64,000 nucleotides of DNA, taken from positions 155,628,001-155,692,000 of the forward strand of contig NC_135787.1 in assembly GCF_051106095.1 (NCBI RefSeq), written 5' to 3'. The notes beneath the pieces were generated by a model that saw nothing but the letters and a program-made list of their open reading frames with translations, was not told the DNA's origin and did no database searches. The position numbers were made by a program, and so were the translations under genes. This document shows positions 34,224 to 47,462 of this stretch, one piece after another. This DNA is from Pogona vitticeps (taxonomy: Eukaryota; Chordata; Lepidosauria; Squamata; Agamidae). Each line of letters opens with the position of its first letter. Within the stretch, counting starts at the first letter, position 1.

Positions 34224-37200
34224 GTAAATACTAAGGTCAACAACAACAACAAAAAGTAGTTGCAAACTTTTATTCCATGTATTTATTTATTTTTCTTTGT
34301 TTATTGCTCTGTTTAGTAACCGTTAGTAGCTTACTGAAAATATGGTATAAGCAATCAAGTCATTATCACTTTCAGGTTCATGTCTTTATGTGGGCAGTCT
34401 TCTCCAACCTGGTGTAGATCTGATGGGCTACAAGTCTCACCACTCTTAGACAGCATGAGGGCTGAAATGTCATAATCCATTTCACCTTTCTTGACTTCCC
34501 TGCAATCCACTTTGGAAGGTGTTTTTCCCCACACTTGGCACTAGTACTACAGCAGAGCATGAGCAGGGTAGGTCTGGATCTTCTCTGCACACCCTGCCAC
34601 ATGCTACTTAGTCTAAAATGTTTTGCAAATGCTTTATACCAAAGAATGTGCATGCTTATTTTGGCCCCTAGTAGCATGACTGAGTTTGTTTAGAATTTTA
34701 GAATAGTATTATAAAAAAGTAAAGCTAGAAGAGATCCAAACACCAGGAAATCCACAGCCATTGCATCACATGGCCATCCAAGCTCTGTTTAAAAACCTCC
34801 AATGTAAGAGTGTCTTTAATCCATCCTACAGTCGGATGGTTCTTACCAGCAGGAGGTTTTTCCAAAAAGTGAGTTGATACTGTATCTCCTTTCTTGTAAT
34901 CTGGATCCACTGATTCAGACCCTATTGTAGAGCAGCAGAAACAAGCTTGCTCCAACTTCCATGTGAAAGGCCTTTGCAAGAGAGGAATCTTCCAGACAAT
35001 ACATTGTCTTGCAAAGATTTGCTTCCCTTTATTCATTGGTGATCAAATGTCACAGAATATACCAGGACTTGCATCCTAACAGTAAAGTACTTCAATGCTG
35101 TGTTGTGGGAAGGACAGGTTGCACTCACCAAGCCACTGAAGACAAAAAAAGGGTGGTCACTCAGGACTATGTGTAGATCAGTACTGTTGGTAGAAGGGGG
35201 CAAAGGAATTGGGTTGCCATAACATCACTATCAACCTTTCAGCTGAAAGCACATACTGACAATGGCCCCCATGCTCCCACCACACTGAGGGCTAGCTGTG
35301 TAACTTGCAAATAACACAAGTTGGAATCTGTCAGATCTCAACAACCACCATTCCAGGAAACATAATGCTGAGAAGCAGGGGAATTTCATGTACTTCACTG
35401 ACTGATGCATTAGCATTAATGCCAAGGAAATATCACAGCTCTACTAAACTCTCCCTCTCCACCTCTCTGAAGGCATGTGAGAGATGGGGGTGAGGAGCTC
35501 TAGCAACATGAATCTGATCCTGCTGATGGGTCTCTCTATGCTGGCACAGCAGCAGTCCTTAAACCCACTTTGAAAGCCCCTTCCTCCCATATACCTACCT
35601 GGTCAATTGCTGTATAATTATATCTCCTACTGAGAGTTACTTGTCAAGATTTTGTTTAAGAAAAAGCTTTTTGCAGTTTTTCTTTCAATATGAACATGTG
35701 AAGTGCAAGGTGTGAAGCCAGCTCATTTTCTTTGATAAAAACTAACATGAAATTACTTTCTTCCAGGAATCAGATTTACACAACGCCATTGGGTATGTAC
35801 ACGCTCTTTAAAAAATGCATTTTTTCTGTTGTGTGATTAATTTATCATGCCCAACACTAACTTAGAAAGAAGGGACCAGATCTGGTACTTTTTATCATCG
35901 AACATTGGGTAGATGATCCTTGTTTCCAAGAGCAAGGTTGCCGATGAGCCCATCTATGCTTGCCTAGCCTTTAAAGCTGAGTTGCCAAGAGGAGGTCAGT
36001 GGCTATTCAAACATGCTAGTAGATCTCTGCCCCTTGAAAACTGATGCTGGAAATGTATTAGGAATGAAGAGTGTACAGTATAGGCAATATTCAGAGCTTG
36101 GAAACATCCCTTTTCTACAGGTCCCAGAATGCCCATGAGCATTGGCCATGCTGGCAGAGGATTCTGGGAACTGAATTTTTTTTAAGTAATTTTTCTAAGA
36201 TCTTGTTTTCTTCTGATTTTTAATGGACACCAAATGGAAAAGTATGTGTAGCCAATAGCTATTCTGGAGGCAGACAGAGGACATGAAATGAACTACTGCT
36301 GGAAATTTAGATATTAAAAACATAGCTAAGCAAAAAGGTAACATGATGTGACCTTTCCAAATTTGAGAAGACTTTAATGAACGTAAGAATTACCATGCTG
36401 GAGTAGACGCATAATCTATATAGGCATCACTGAATTTATTAATAGTAGTTGATCAAATGCTTCACATTCTTCATAGGAAATGATCTGTATCTCTTTCCCC
36501 ACCCTCCCTTGATAATCCCTGTTACCTGATTGTTAAAGGTCCAATGTTTGTTTAAATAGACATTAAAGCAGTCAACTAACATTCTTAATAGCTACCAATA
36601 GCTTGATTTCTAACATATACAACCTACTGCTACTGCACAGATGATTGTCCCACTTAGACATCCCATTTTGAACTGTCGTAAATATATACTGCAAAATAAT
36701 ATGGCATTAAGGAACCTCTACTACAGAATTTATGTATTTTTCACTACACAAAAATCACAGGCCAATACAGAATTAGGCCCACTGAAATCAATGGGTATGA
36801 TAACTCATTTAATTTGGTGCAAGACTGAAATCAAGACCAAAAACACTTGGATCAATCTAGCAAGTAACACAATGCATTCTTTCTAGTAAACCTTAGCAGG
36901 GAACACAGAGTATTACACATCGCATAGGCTCTACAGCTTTAGGGTTTATGGTAGCCTCTTTGTAACCTGAACACATTTAAAGAATGTGAAATTTCACTTT
37001 GCTGTTAAGATTGACTCTAAACAGCAGCACATCTTTGCTTTTTACCCCACTCTAAACATTTCTGTCAACAGATCTGCAATGCTGACACTTACAGATTTTC
37101 AATCATTTCCAGTTCATTTGCAATACGAACAGTCATAAAAGTTCCCTACCCACCCAGAATATAGAAAAAAAAATCAGCCTTAACCCCAGTTCCACCCCAC

Positions 37201-40200
37201 CTCATGTTTGCTTTTTGCAATACTTTACGTGCCTGGGTTTGCCCTTCAGATGTGTCTCTAAATTTGCCTTCAGTGTACAAAGACCCTTTTCACTAAATGC
37301 TTGCCGGTTAAAAAATACAAAGTGTTACCAATCACCTAGCACATTCTCTGTTGGGCATTTCTAGTATATTATCCATTCTCCAACATCTCCAGAGACTATC
37401 ATAGCAATTCTCTGCCAACAGAGTTGGGAAAAGACCATGGATCCACCATTGCTTGAGGTGAATCCTGACACCCCCAGTTGATTCAGTGCTTTATAGCCCA
37501 GTTTGCTATCTCTGTCTTGGGATGCTACATTAGTTGAACTCCTTATTCTGCAATAATTAGTCAGGATTTATATTACATTTTTTCTAACTCCACCCACTGC
37601 CTCCTAAAATCTCTCTGCAATGCCTGGCTTGAGGAAAGTTCTTGATAGACTTCAAAGCTCACCTATTTTAAATATTTTAGTGGTCCAATGAAGGAATTAT
37701 GTCATGTTCTCTCTTTTTCAAAATCCCTGCTATTTTAATGTAAATGTAAAAAATTATATTTCTTCTTTAAATGGACTGCTAAATATCATTCCCTCCTCCC
37801 ATGACTCGTGGGAAGACATGAAATGACTGCCATGTGGTAACCATTTTTGAAGAACCTCAAACAGGATCCATGACACTGCCAGAGCAATTCACACCAGCCA
37901 CTTATCCCTGCCAATCAGGATTGTCTCCTGGTGTTATTATCTTTTTCCTGCCCCTCCTGAGACCTTGGTTTGTTTGTTTTTCAAAGGTAGAAGTCTCTCT
38001 CATGCAAGATTTAAAATGATGTTCAGTTTTCACATATTAGCTAGCATGGTGTTGTAGTTTTAGAATGCTGGGATTTAGGAGATCCGAATTCAAGATTCCA
38101 CTGAACCATGAAACTCATTGGGTGATCTTGGGCCAATTGTTCTCTCTCTCAGCTTGACTGACCTTTCAGGAGTGTTGTGAGGACCAAATGTAATTGAAAA
38201 GAGACATTAGAGGAAAGGGGGCCTACAAATGGAATGGCCCACTTCCCATATAAAGAATTTGGAGCAGTACACTGAAACAGCTCTTCTTCAGCTTTGTTTC
38301 TGCGCTACTGACTCCAGCTCTCTATCATCTGAAGTGACAGTCTTAATATTCCAGTTACAAATGGGGGGATTTTCACGAGAAGAATAAAATAAAGGCATTT
38401 CTCAATTTCTTTAACACCACCCAGCTCCCAGAACCTGAAAGTCTTTTCTTGCTGTGAATGATATGCAATATTTGACTTTTCTTTGCAGTCAATATCGCTC
38501 AACAGAACGCAGGCATAGCTCAGTGGTGGTGAGTTTGCCTGGATTTGAGATGTTCCCAGGAGACCTGTTGATACCAGACAGTGCAGCAAAATTCCTGTAC
38601 CATTCAGCTTCACTGCAAAGTTCAGGTCAGAAAGAATATGGCTCTGAAACTAAGAATAGCTTGTCTGGCTTCCATATGTCACTGGGCCTTTGTTTGCACT
38701 ACAACTACAGTTTTGTGCCACTTGCCTATATTACCAGGCTGGCCCTACCATTAAGTAGGCTGAGACAACCACTTCAGATCGATGGGGAAACAGCAGTAGC
38801 TACCCAAGCATTCCTTCTGAGTACCCTACCTCTTTCCAGCCATTGAATCACTATGTTATGCAGAGAAAATTGTTGTACTGCCACTGCTGAAGTAAGTTTT
38901 AACTGCCAGTTCAGTTTGTTTCGCTATGTGGAATTCGGACTGCCAGTGTTTGCCTCAGGCAGCAAAATGTCTGGGGTCAACCCTGCCTCTGTGTAAAGAA
39001 TGTTAGTAAGATGAATGGTTATGTCTTAAACAGGGACAATATGGCTCCTTAAAAACAACCCTGGGAAAAAAATGTGGAATACAGTATGCTACACAGAAGA
39101 GGTTGTCTGAGTTAAGCTATCTTAACCTTCATGTTTGATTTGAAGCAATTTTACCCTCCTTTAGCAGCATATCCCGTTCTTTCTTGTTGATAAAGGCTTT
39201 ACAGAGACTGTGAGAGGGAATGGCAGCTGGAAGCTTTCCTTCTGTGGAACCTATCTTCAGACCTGAGCCACTGTCTCGATCAGCAGACAAATAGGTCTGA
39301 TTCCATCAGGAGAGCATTCATAAGCATTTGAGGAGCAACTCTGTCTCTGTGTAAACAAATGCACTTGAAATAGACAACTTTGGGTTGTTGTTGTTTTGTG
39401 TTTGATGATTTTTGTTTGTTTGTTTTTTCATTTTTGTTAGAGGCAAAGGATCCTCCTGGTCAAGGATTTTGTGTTGTTGGGCATTTGCCCTGCCTTACTC
39501 ATGAATTTTACAGAGTCTCTAGGCAACACATTCTTCCACTTGTGATTTGTTCTGTTTCCTAATGTCCTCCTCATTTTTTAAAAAAACCAAAGAGCACTTA
39601 TTAAAGATTGCTAGAGTTTCAAAACCTGCATCAGGAAACAACCCATTTTTCTATTAAAGTCTGTTCCGCTTCTTTGTCTAACCGTCCTCTTGCTTCTCTT
39701 TCTGTTTTATTCGTTAGAATCCAAAAAGCCTTGGTGGCCATTTGCTAAAAAAGGAATGGTGAGTATTTTACAAGGTGTCCCTGCTACCTTGCCCCTAAGT
39801 AGTCATTTTACTCTGGCTCCAGCAGAGCCCTTAGGATGTGTCTTAAACATGCGTCCCCTCCTATCACATAATTTGCCCGGTGACTGTCTGTGTGTATTCC
39901 TTACTTGCGTAGTGGGGAGTGTTACAAACAGCTATGATGTCACCTGTCCTTCAAGGTTTAGGCTGGAGTGTTAACATCCAATGGTGGTCGGAAGGCGGGA
40001 CATCAGGGGGAGGAGCTGGGATATATAGGGGTGTGTATGTGTGTGAGGGTCAGATCAGGATCTGTGAGTGTTGAGATGAGATAGTGATCAGATTGTGTGG
40101 AGATATGAGTCTGTGTGAGCTAGAGCCTTTCTTTACGTGATTACCTGATTTATTTGTTATACCAATCTTAATGTACCAATCAATAAACTTTAGTTATTTT

Positions 40201-43200
40201 GTTTGAAATCCATTCCGGCCTGAAGATACTTATTGCAGGGGATGGTTGGTGGCAGACTACCAGAAGAGTAACAGTGGAGTGACGTAGCGACCTTCCTTTG
40301 TGAGGTAGAAGGAGGCCGTTACAGGGAGCATCAGCAAATTTACTGGAAAACAAATTAGCATTTAATTTTTGTCTTTAAACAGGGTAAAGATAAACAAAAA
40401 CAGATATCAGACCTGGAAAATTATCTTTCTACTGTAACTGTCAAAATGTCAAAGTGTAGTGATTATGAATTCTACAATGTTAAGGTAAAGAAATACTTGA
40501 CATCATGTGACAGAATGTTTGTACTGATCGTCCTTTTCCATTTCTGTTTTGATTTCTCTTAACCGATGATTGGGCTTCCAAATGCAGTTCAACTTTTAAT
40601 TCCCAACATGCCAGCCAACCTGATGAGTAGTTACAGATGATGGGGGCTTTAGTGCAACACTGGAAAGCCACTGATTTCCCACTGCAGAAATGGCTTCTGT
40701 TTCTTAGAGGCAATATGTAGAGTACAAACAATTCTACAATGTGAGCTGTAATAACCCCAAACAGATGTATCTTTTAGAAAATTTTATTTTATTCATGTAT
40801 TTATTTGGCTTCTGTAGCGTCCATCTCAGTGGGACGTGGTGGCGCTGCGGGTTAAACCGCAGAAGCCTCTGTGCTGTAAGGTCTGTAGATCTTCAGCTGT
40901 AAAATGGAATCCACATGATGGAGTGAGTGCCCGTCACTTGTCCCAGCTCCCGCCAACCTAGTGGTTCAAAAGCATGCAAATGCGAGTAGATAAATAGGGA
41001 CCACCTTGGTGGGAAGGTAACAGCGTTCCGTGTCTAAGTCGCACTAGCCATGTGACCACGGAAGATTGTCTTCAGACAAACGCTGGCTCTATGGCTTGGA
41101 AACGGAGATGAGCACTGCCTCCCAGAGTCGAACACAAATGGACAAAAATTGTCAAAGGGAACCTTTACCTTTACCTTACTGCCCATCTGGCTACCAGGCC
41201 ATTCTTGTGGTTTACGTATTAAGCACACACAGTTCAAAACAATAAACATAATAGTATAAAATTAAAACAACCAACATTTTAAATAACAATAGTTACAATG
41301 ATATAAAATAATATAAAGCAGGACAGCAGAGCGGATAATATAAATGTTAGGACAAATCAGTGTATTAAGGTATTGTGAGGGAAGGGCTGTCGAAAAAGCC
41401 ATGTTTTTAACAGTCCCTTAAAAATTCCCAGAGAAGGGGCCAAGTGGATTTCGGGTGGGAGGTTATTCCAAAGCTGAGGAGCAAACACCGAGAAGGCCTG
41501 GTTTCTGGTTCTCTCTTCCTGGGCCTCTCTCAGGGTCAGTACTCTCAACCACCTGGCCTGGGAAGATCATATGGGGTGGGCAGATCTCATCTGGATGAGG
41601 TGTTCTGTCAGGTATCGAGGTCCCAAACTGTTTAGCGCTTTATAAGCTAACACCATCACCTTGAAGCTGGTATGGAAATGGACAGATAACCAGTGCAGGG
41701 CAGCCAGAGTGGGAGAAATGCATTGATGTTAAAGGCACAGAGGTGTTTGTGTCGGCATATTCTTAAATAGCTATGTATTTGTGGTGTCAACTGGTAGGAC
41801 AAAACATGGCTGGAAATCATGGAGATGCATCAGCTTCAGCCAAAAGGTTCTGATCTGTCGGACATAAAGAAGAACGAAGCTGTGTGGGAGCTTTTCACAA
41901 CCGAATGCACATACTTTCTTGATCATCTGCTTGTTCTCAAAATGGTATGTTTGGAAGACGTCATCAATCCTTGATCTGTGGTCTATCAATAGTCATCCAT
42001 TAATCTAAACTGAAGGCAGTGTCAGGTGCCTATCTTTATACGTAATAGGTCATGGTTGAATGATAAATCCTGAAGTGGAGTTGTTAGTTGTTAGAGTCTA
42101 CAGTCCCAAGAAGAGTCCAGAAGTGCAACCTTCAGTTCTAGCACTTTCCATCTCTATTAGCAACAGGTCTTTTGTAAAGCTGATGAGCCTTAACAGTTTG
42201 CTCCAGGCCAACCTACTCTGAAATAGTATGCATTAGTACCAAAGAGACACATAAAATCAAGACCCTTGTGGTACAGCAGTTAAAATGTAGTATTGCAGCC
42301 CAAACTATGCTCATGGTCAGTGTTCATTACCAATGGATCTGAGAGATGGCTTGAGGTTGACTCAGCCTTTCATCCTTCCAAGACAGGTAAAATGAGACTG
42401 GTATACCACTATGGGGTGGTATACAAACAGCACACTTTGCTGCTGCTGCTGCTTTTTAATACATTGCTTGGAAAATACATTGAAAATACATTTCCCTTCT
42501 TATTTATTTTGAGGATTCTTGTTGTAGTTTAGTCATTTAGTCGTGTCTGACTCTTCGTGACCCCATGGACCAGAACACGCCAGGCCCTCCTGTCTTCCAC
42601 TGCTTCCCGGAGTTGGATCAAATTCCTGTTGGTGGCTTCGATGACACTGTCCAACCATCTCGTCCTCTGTTGTCCCATTCTCCTCTTTCCTTCACACTGT
42701 CCCAACATCAGGGTCTTTTCCAGGGAATCTTCCTTTCTCATGAGATGGCCAAAGTATTGGAGCCTCAGCTTCAGGATCTGTCCTTCCAGTGAGCAGTCAG
42801 AGTTGATTTCCTTCAGAATGGATAGATTTGATCTCCTTGCAGTCCAGGGTAATCTCAAGAGCCTCCTCCAGCACCACAATTCAAAGGCATCAATTCTTCG
42901 GCGGTCAGCTTTCTTTATGGTCCAGCTCTCACTTCCATATATCACAACAGGAAAAACCACAGCTTTGACTATTCGGACTTTTGTTGGCAAGGTGATGTCT
43001 CTGCTTTTTAAGATGCTGTTTATGTTTGTCATCGCTTTCCTCGTAAGAAGCAGGCGTCTTTTAATTTCGGGGCTGCTGTCATCATCTGCAGTGATCATGG
43101 AGCTCAAGAAGGTAAAATCTGTCAATGCCTCCATATCTTCCCCTTTTATTTGTTGATATTTCATCTGGCAATCCTAATTCCGGTTTGGGATTCATCCAGT

Positions 43201-46200
43201 CCTGCCTTTCGCATGATGTATTCCTCATATAAGTTAAATAAGCAGGGAAACAATATACAGCCTTTTTGCACTCCTTTCCCAATTTTGAACCAATCAGTTG
43301 TTCCATATCCAGTTCTATCTGTTGCTTTCCGCTCCGACATATAGATTTCTCAGTAGATAGATAAGGTGGTCAGGCACTCCCATTTCTTTAAGAACTTGCC
43401 ATAGTTTGTTCTGGTTGACACAGTCAAAGTCTTTTGCATAATCAATGATCAAAAGTAGATGTTTTTCTGGAACTCGCTGGCTTTCTCCATAATCCAGTGC
43501 ATGTTAGCAATTTGGTCTCGAGTTCCTCTGCCCCTTCGGAATCCAGCTTGTCCTTCTGGGAGTTCTCAGTCCACATACTGCTGAAGCCTACCTTGTAGGA
43601 TTTTGATCATAACCTTGCTAGCGTGTGAAATAAGTGCAATTGTACAGTAGTTGGAGCATTCTTTGGCACTGCACTTCTTTGGGATTGGGATGAAGACTGA
43701 TTTTTTCCAATCCTATGGCCACTGTTGAGTTTTCCAAACTTGCTGGTGTATTGAGTGTAGCACCTTAACAGTGTGATCTTTTAACATTTTAAATACTTCC
43801 ACTGGAATGCCATCACCTCCACTGGCCTTGTTTTAGCCATGCTTTCTAAGGCCCACTTGACTTCACTCTCCAGGATGTCTGGCTCAAGCTCAGGAACCAC
43901 ACTATCTGGGTTGTCCGGGATATCCAGATCTTTCTGGTATAATTCCTCTGTGTATTCTTGCCACCTCTTCTTGATGTCTTCTGCTTCTGTAAGGTCCCTA
44001 CCATTTTTATCGTGTTCATCTTCGCACAAAATGTTCCTTTAATATCTCCAATTTTCCTGAACAGATCTCTGATTTTTCCCTTTCTATTATTTTCCTCTAT
44101 TTCTTTGCATTGTTCATTTAAGAAGGACCTCTTGTCTCTCCTTGCTATTCTTTGGAAGTCTGCATTCAATTTTCTGTAACTTTCCCTATCTCCCTTGCAT
44201 TTTGTTTCTCTTATCGTCTCTGCTATTTGTAAGGCCTCGTTGGACAGCTACTTTGCTTTCTTGCATTTCCTTTTCTTTGGGATGGTTTTTGTTGCTGCCT
44301 CCTGTGCAATGTTACAAGCCTCCATCCATAGTTCTTCCGGCATTCTGTCCACCAAATCTAGTTCCTTAAATTTGTTCTTCACTTCCACTGTGTATTCATA
44401 AGGGATTTGGTTTAGATTATACCTGACTAGCCCAATGGTTTTTCCTACTTTCTTCAGTTAAAGCCTGAATTTTGCTATAAGAAGCTGATGATCAGAGCCA
44501 CAATCAGCTCCAGGTCTTGTTTTTGCTGACTCTATAGAGCTTCCCAATCTTTGGCTGGAGAGAACATAATCAATCTGATTTCAGTATTGCCCATCTGGTG
44601 ATGTTGATGTGTAGAGTCGCCTCTTGTGTAGTTGGAAAAGGGTGTTTGTGATGACCAGTTTGTTCTCTTGACAAAACTCTATTAGTCTTTGCCTTGCTTT
44701 GTTTTGAACTCCAAGGCCAGACTTACCTGTTGTTCCTTTTATCTCTTGACTCCCTACTTTAGCATTCCAGTCCCCTATATTTTGAGGATTGCAAGGAACT
44801 AATCTTGGGAATGCTAGGAATTTTAGTCCCTTAAAAGTAGATGTCTGAAGCTCTAGTCCCACTACTCAAGATAAATCCCTGGGCTGAGAAGTTTTTAATT
44901 GTAAGTCTTTGTCTTTGTAACTTACTGGTTTGTAGGATTTTTGTTAAAAAAAAGTAAGGTCCTGTCAGCTTCTAGTTTGTTCTCTCTGATCCTTTAGAAC
45001 AATTGTTCTCAACCTTGGTTCACCTAGGTGTTCTTGGACTACAACTCCCAGAAAACCCATCCACCATAGTGGTGAAGTCTTGCAGTCCAAGAACACCTGG
45101 GTGACCCAAAGTTGGCTTTAGAACCATCAAAGGGCCGGGTTTCTTCAAGCTAGAGAACAGTGTGGCAGAAGGAGGGTTCTGTGATTTAGAGAAAAAATTA
45201 CTAACTGGGAATTCCTGTCTTTTTTCAAAGATTTTTATGGATACTTTACAGAACCTGCAAAGCAAAGCATTGCTCCAAGATGTGGACTCTGGGCTACTTT
45301 TTGCAAACTTGGAAGAGTTAAACCAGGTGACAGAACATAAAGTTCAACTTACAGGTTTAGAATAAACAATAAGGGTCTGCAGTGACAATGTTCAAATTAT
45401 ATCTTTAGTATGATCATTTGCATTACTATCATCATACTACCCTGAAAATGTTGGATATTAGAAACTAAGCAGGGCTGGCCATGGTTCCTGTTTGGAAGGA
45501 TGACTACCAGGGAATGAAAGGAACCTCCAAGTAAGGCTAGGAAACAATCCTGCCTGAAATTCTACTGCCGCCCATCAGAACCAACTCAATATAAGGCAGC
45601 TTCCTATGTTACTAAATGACAATGAATTATCTTAATTTTATTTCCTTGGTTGAATTTCTGTTGTTTAGTATAATAAGTCATACTGGAGTAGGCCCATTGA
45701 ATTAATGGGAATTTGATGAGTCAACAACTCTGTAATATCCATTGATTCAACTCTAGTTGTGACTTACTTTAATACAGTATGTTGCAACTGGAGTAGCCCA
45801 CTTGAATCGGTGGAACTTATGGAGGAGTTTACTCACCAAATCTCCATTGATTCAATGGGCCTACTCTAGTGCAGCCTGCTAAATTGGTGACAGGGTTTCA
45901 GGCATTATCTGAAGCAATTCTCTTTCCCTTCCTTTCTAGATAAGTCTCAATTTTGTGACCATTTTCTTTAGTGCTATAAAGAATCACCTTGAAAAATCAT
46001 CATCCTCCATTGATTTAATTGCTGTGCTCACAGAGGTAAAATAACTGTGTATATTTGAAGAATAGAAGCTGTTAGGGAGTACAGGAAACTTTGGGAAATC
46101 TGAATTATTCTACAGTGCATGTTTGTGTTACGTGCCATCAAGTTGTATCTAACTTACAATCATCCTCTCACAGGATTTTCAAGGTATGTGAGATATTCCG

Positions 46201-47415
46201 GAAATGATTTACCAGTGCCACCACCACTACCCCCAGTGGATTTCGACAGCCAAGGGTGGATTTAGAGCAAAATCTGCCACTCTGTCTACTCCACCACACT
46301 GATTCTCATTCTAAAGTGGCAGGGTATTTTTACATTTGGATCTTTAAGAGGGGCTTCAGCCTGTCACAATAATATATGGCAAAAACTAGCTTTGTTGAAT
46401 ATCTTCAAGGAAGAGCCATTCACTGCGTGCTGTGCTTTCAGTTAGTGATTTGCACTGTCTTCACCCAAATGCTGAAATGCTAACCAAAACAGGGCTTCTC
46501 ATGCATTCAGTGTGCACTCAGCTGCCTGGGAAATTCCAGAAGTTTTATTCCAAAAACTCAGATTTGCGTGCCTCTAGGGAAAAAAAATCTCAATTTTGTT
46601 TAGATCATACTGAGGATGTGGTTGTTACTATAACAGCTGTGAAACAAAAGCAACCTCACATTTTCCTTATTGGTTAAATAAGCTTAGGTTCAGGTAAGAT
46701 ACCCATTGGACCATAAAGCTGGACCATAAAGAAGGCTGACCATCAAAGAATTGATGCTTTTGAATTGTGGTGTTGGAGGAGACTCTTCAGAGTCCCCTGG
46801 ACTGCAAAGACAACAAACTTATCCATTTTGAAAGAAATCAACCCTGAGTGCTCACTAGAAGGACAGATCTTGAAGCTGAGACTCCAATACTTTGGCCATT
46901 TCATGAGAAGAGAGGACTCACTGGAAAAGACCCCGATGTTAGGAAATTGCGAAGGCAAGAGGAGAAGGGGATGACAGAGGACGAGATGGTTGGACAGTGT
47001 CTTTGAAGCTACCAAAATGAATTTGACCCAACTCCAGGAGGCAGTGGAAGACAGGAGGGCCTGGCGTGCTCTGGTCCATGGGGTCACGAAGAGTCGGACA
47101 GGACTTACCGACTAAACAACAAAGATACCTATTATAAAATGAATCTCAGTGAATGTATGGGCCAGTTTTTAGTATTCTGTTGCTCTTTGTCTAAGCCAGT
47201 ATCCATTCATTTTTACTGCTTGCAGAACAATGTATTGTGTGGGCGCTTACACTTTCTTAATGCTTATCCAGGGAGGTCTATCGATTTGTGTTCACATAAG
47301 CCCCCCCCCCGCTCCCCTCCAGCTATAAACAGGGTGATCTCTGGCTCACACAACTGTAAGGTGGAACTGGTCCAGAGTACTATGGCCACAAGGTGTTACA
47401 CCTTGTTTCTGAAAA

Positions 47416-47462
<47 letters not shown>

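Noticed and set aside
42557-43156. 199-codon plus-strand frame
   Set aside because: Mirror of the true BovB frame on the minus strand (43164-42529).
45430-45530. 5S rRNA gene
   Set aside because: Too diverged and followed by a SINE tail; not a functional 5S gene.
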